Assembly (NCBI GenBank): GCA_031177555.1
Contig: JAPSGM010000158.1
Coordinates: 1-5,214 of the forward strand
Direction of reading: 5' to 3'
DNA from: Chloroflexota bacterium
GTDB lineage: Bacteria; Chloroflexota; Limnocylindria; QHBO01
Length of the DNA stretch: 5,214 nucleotides
The notes under the pieces are model-generated. The model searched no databases. It saw only the letters and a list, made by a program, of their open reading frames with translations, and had not been told where the DNA came from. Below are positions 4,959 to 5,214 of this stretch, piece after piece. Made by a program: the position numbers and the translations under genes. Every line of letters begins with the position of its first letter. The first letter of the stretch is position 1.

Positions 4959-5214
4959 CGGCCTGCCCCTCAGATTGCCGTCCCAGGTAGGCGCGCACGA
5001 CCTCCGGGTTGCGCATGACCGTCTCCGGCGCCCCGGCGGCCAGGGTGAGCCCCTGGTCCAGCACCACGACGCGGGTGGCCAGCTGCCTGACCACGCGCAG
5101 CAGGTGCTCCACCAGCACGATGGTGATGCCGGAGGCGTGGATCCGCCGCACGACCCCGACCGCGTTGTCGATCTCGGCCGGGTTGAGCCCGGCCAGCGCC
5201 TCGTCCAGGAGCAG
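4951..5214 (-). CDS. livG: Branched-chain amino acid-type ABC transporter ATP-binding protein LivG (partial, C-terminal 87 residues)
   Basis: This is the C-terminal end of the second ATPase of the same importer; the start and Walker A lie beyond the right edge. The visible part begins at Walker B, LLLDEALAGLNPAEI (LivG proteins usually have DEP or DEA here, followed by AGLNP), and continues with the switch histidine in IVLVEH (H37 of the fragment). It ends with the LivG-like tail GAPETVMRNPEVVRAYLG. The frame is open to the window edge, so the apparent GTG start at 5151 is internal. It is followed directly by livF with an 8-nt overlap. Permease genes (livH, livM) and a substrate-binding protein gene are expected further right. 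Confidence 0.93.
   Translation of the reverse strand: MLLDEALAGLNPAEIDNAVGVVRRIHASGITIVLVEHLLRVVRQLATRVVVLDQGLTLAAGAPETVMRNPEVVRAYLGRQSEGQAGA
4966..4971 (-). promoter_or_regulatory. Ribosome binding site of livF
   Basis: GAGGGG on the minus strand, inside the 3' end of livG, lies 7 nt before the GTG start of livF. It supports that GTG and the 8-nt overlap of the two genes. Confidence 0.6.

Overview
The window is very GC-rich (about 70% by eye). Its genes have GC-biased third positions, and GTG or TTG is the preferred start for most of them. Its promoters resemble sigma70 types, and one gene looks leaderless. This suggests a high-GC bacterium, most plausibly an actinobacterium (for example a Thermoleophilia-like soil lineage). 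That assignment rests on composition and gene style only; no marker gene is present.

Layout. From 1 to 1760 the minus strand carries two translationally linked genes: an M24-family (creatinase/aminopeptidase P fold) enzyme, followed by the start of a thiamine-diphosphate-dependent 2-oxo acid dehydrogenase E1 alpha subunit that runs off the left edge. A 129-bp divergent control region (1761-1889) contains a good promoter for each direction and three short palindromes. From 1890 to 4257 the plus strand carries a tight operon of three genes: a two-domain cupin protein, a short-chain dehydrogenase/reductase (SDR) homologue and an XRE-cupin transcription factor. From 4254 to the right edge the minus strand carries livF and the 3' part of livG, the two ATPases of a branched-chain amino acid-type (HAAT) ABC importer. 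This pair converges on the regulator gene with overlapping stop codons.

How the parts may work together (inference). The regulator is the last gene of the rightward operon, and the likely operators lie in the divergent region. The simplest model is therefore a small-molecule-responsive regulator controlling its own operon and the M24-E1 operon. The module looks catabolic: an importer, a C-N or ester-type hydrolase or lyase (M24 fold), cupin chemistry and oxidative decarboxylation of a 2-oxo acid. The substrate cannot be read from the sequence. Two of the enzymes depart from their families at the active site. The M24 protein has Cys in place of a metal-binding Asp, and the SDR lacks all four residues of the classical Asn-Ser-Tyr-Lys tetrad while the fold motifs remain. 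These deviations, together with the conserved-looking gene arrangement, are the main reasons for a second look. No RNA genes, CRISPR arrays, insertion sequences or attachment sites were seen.
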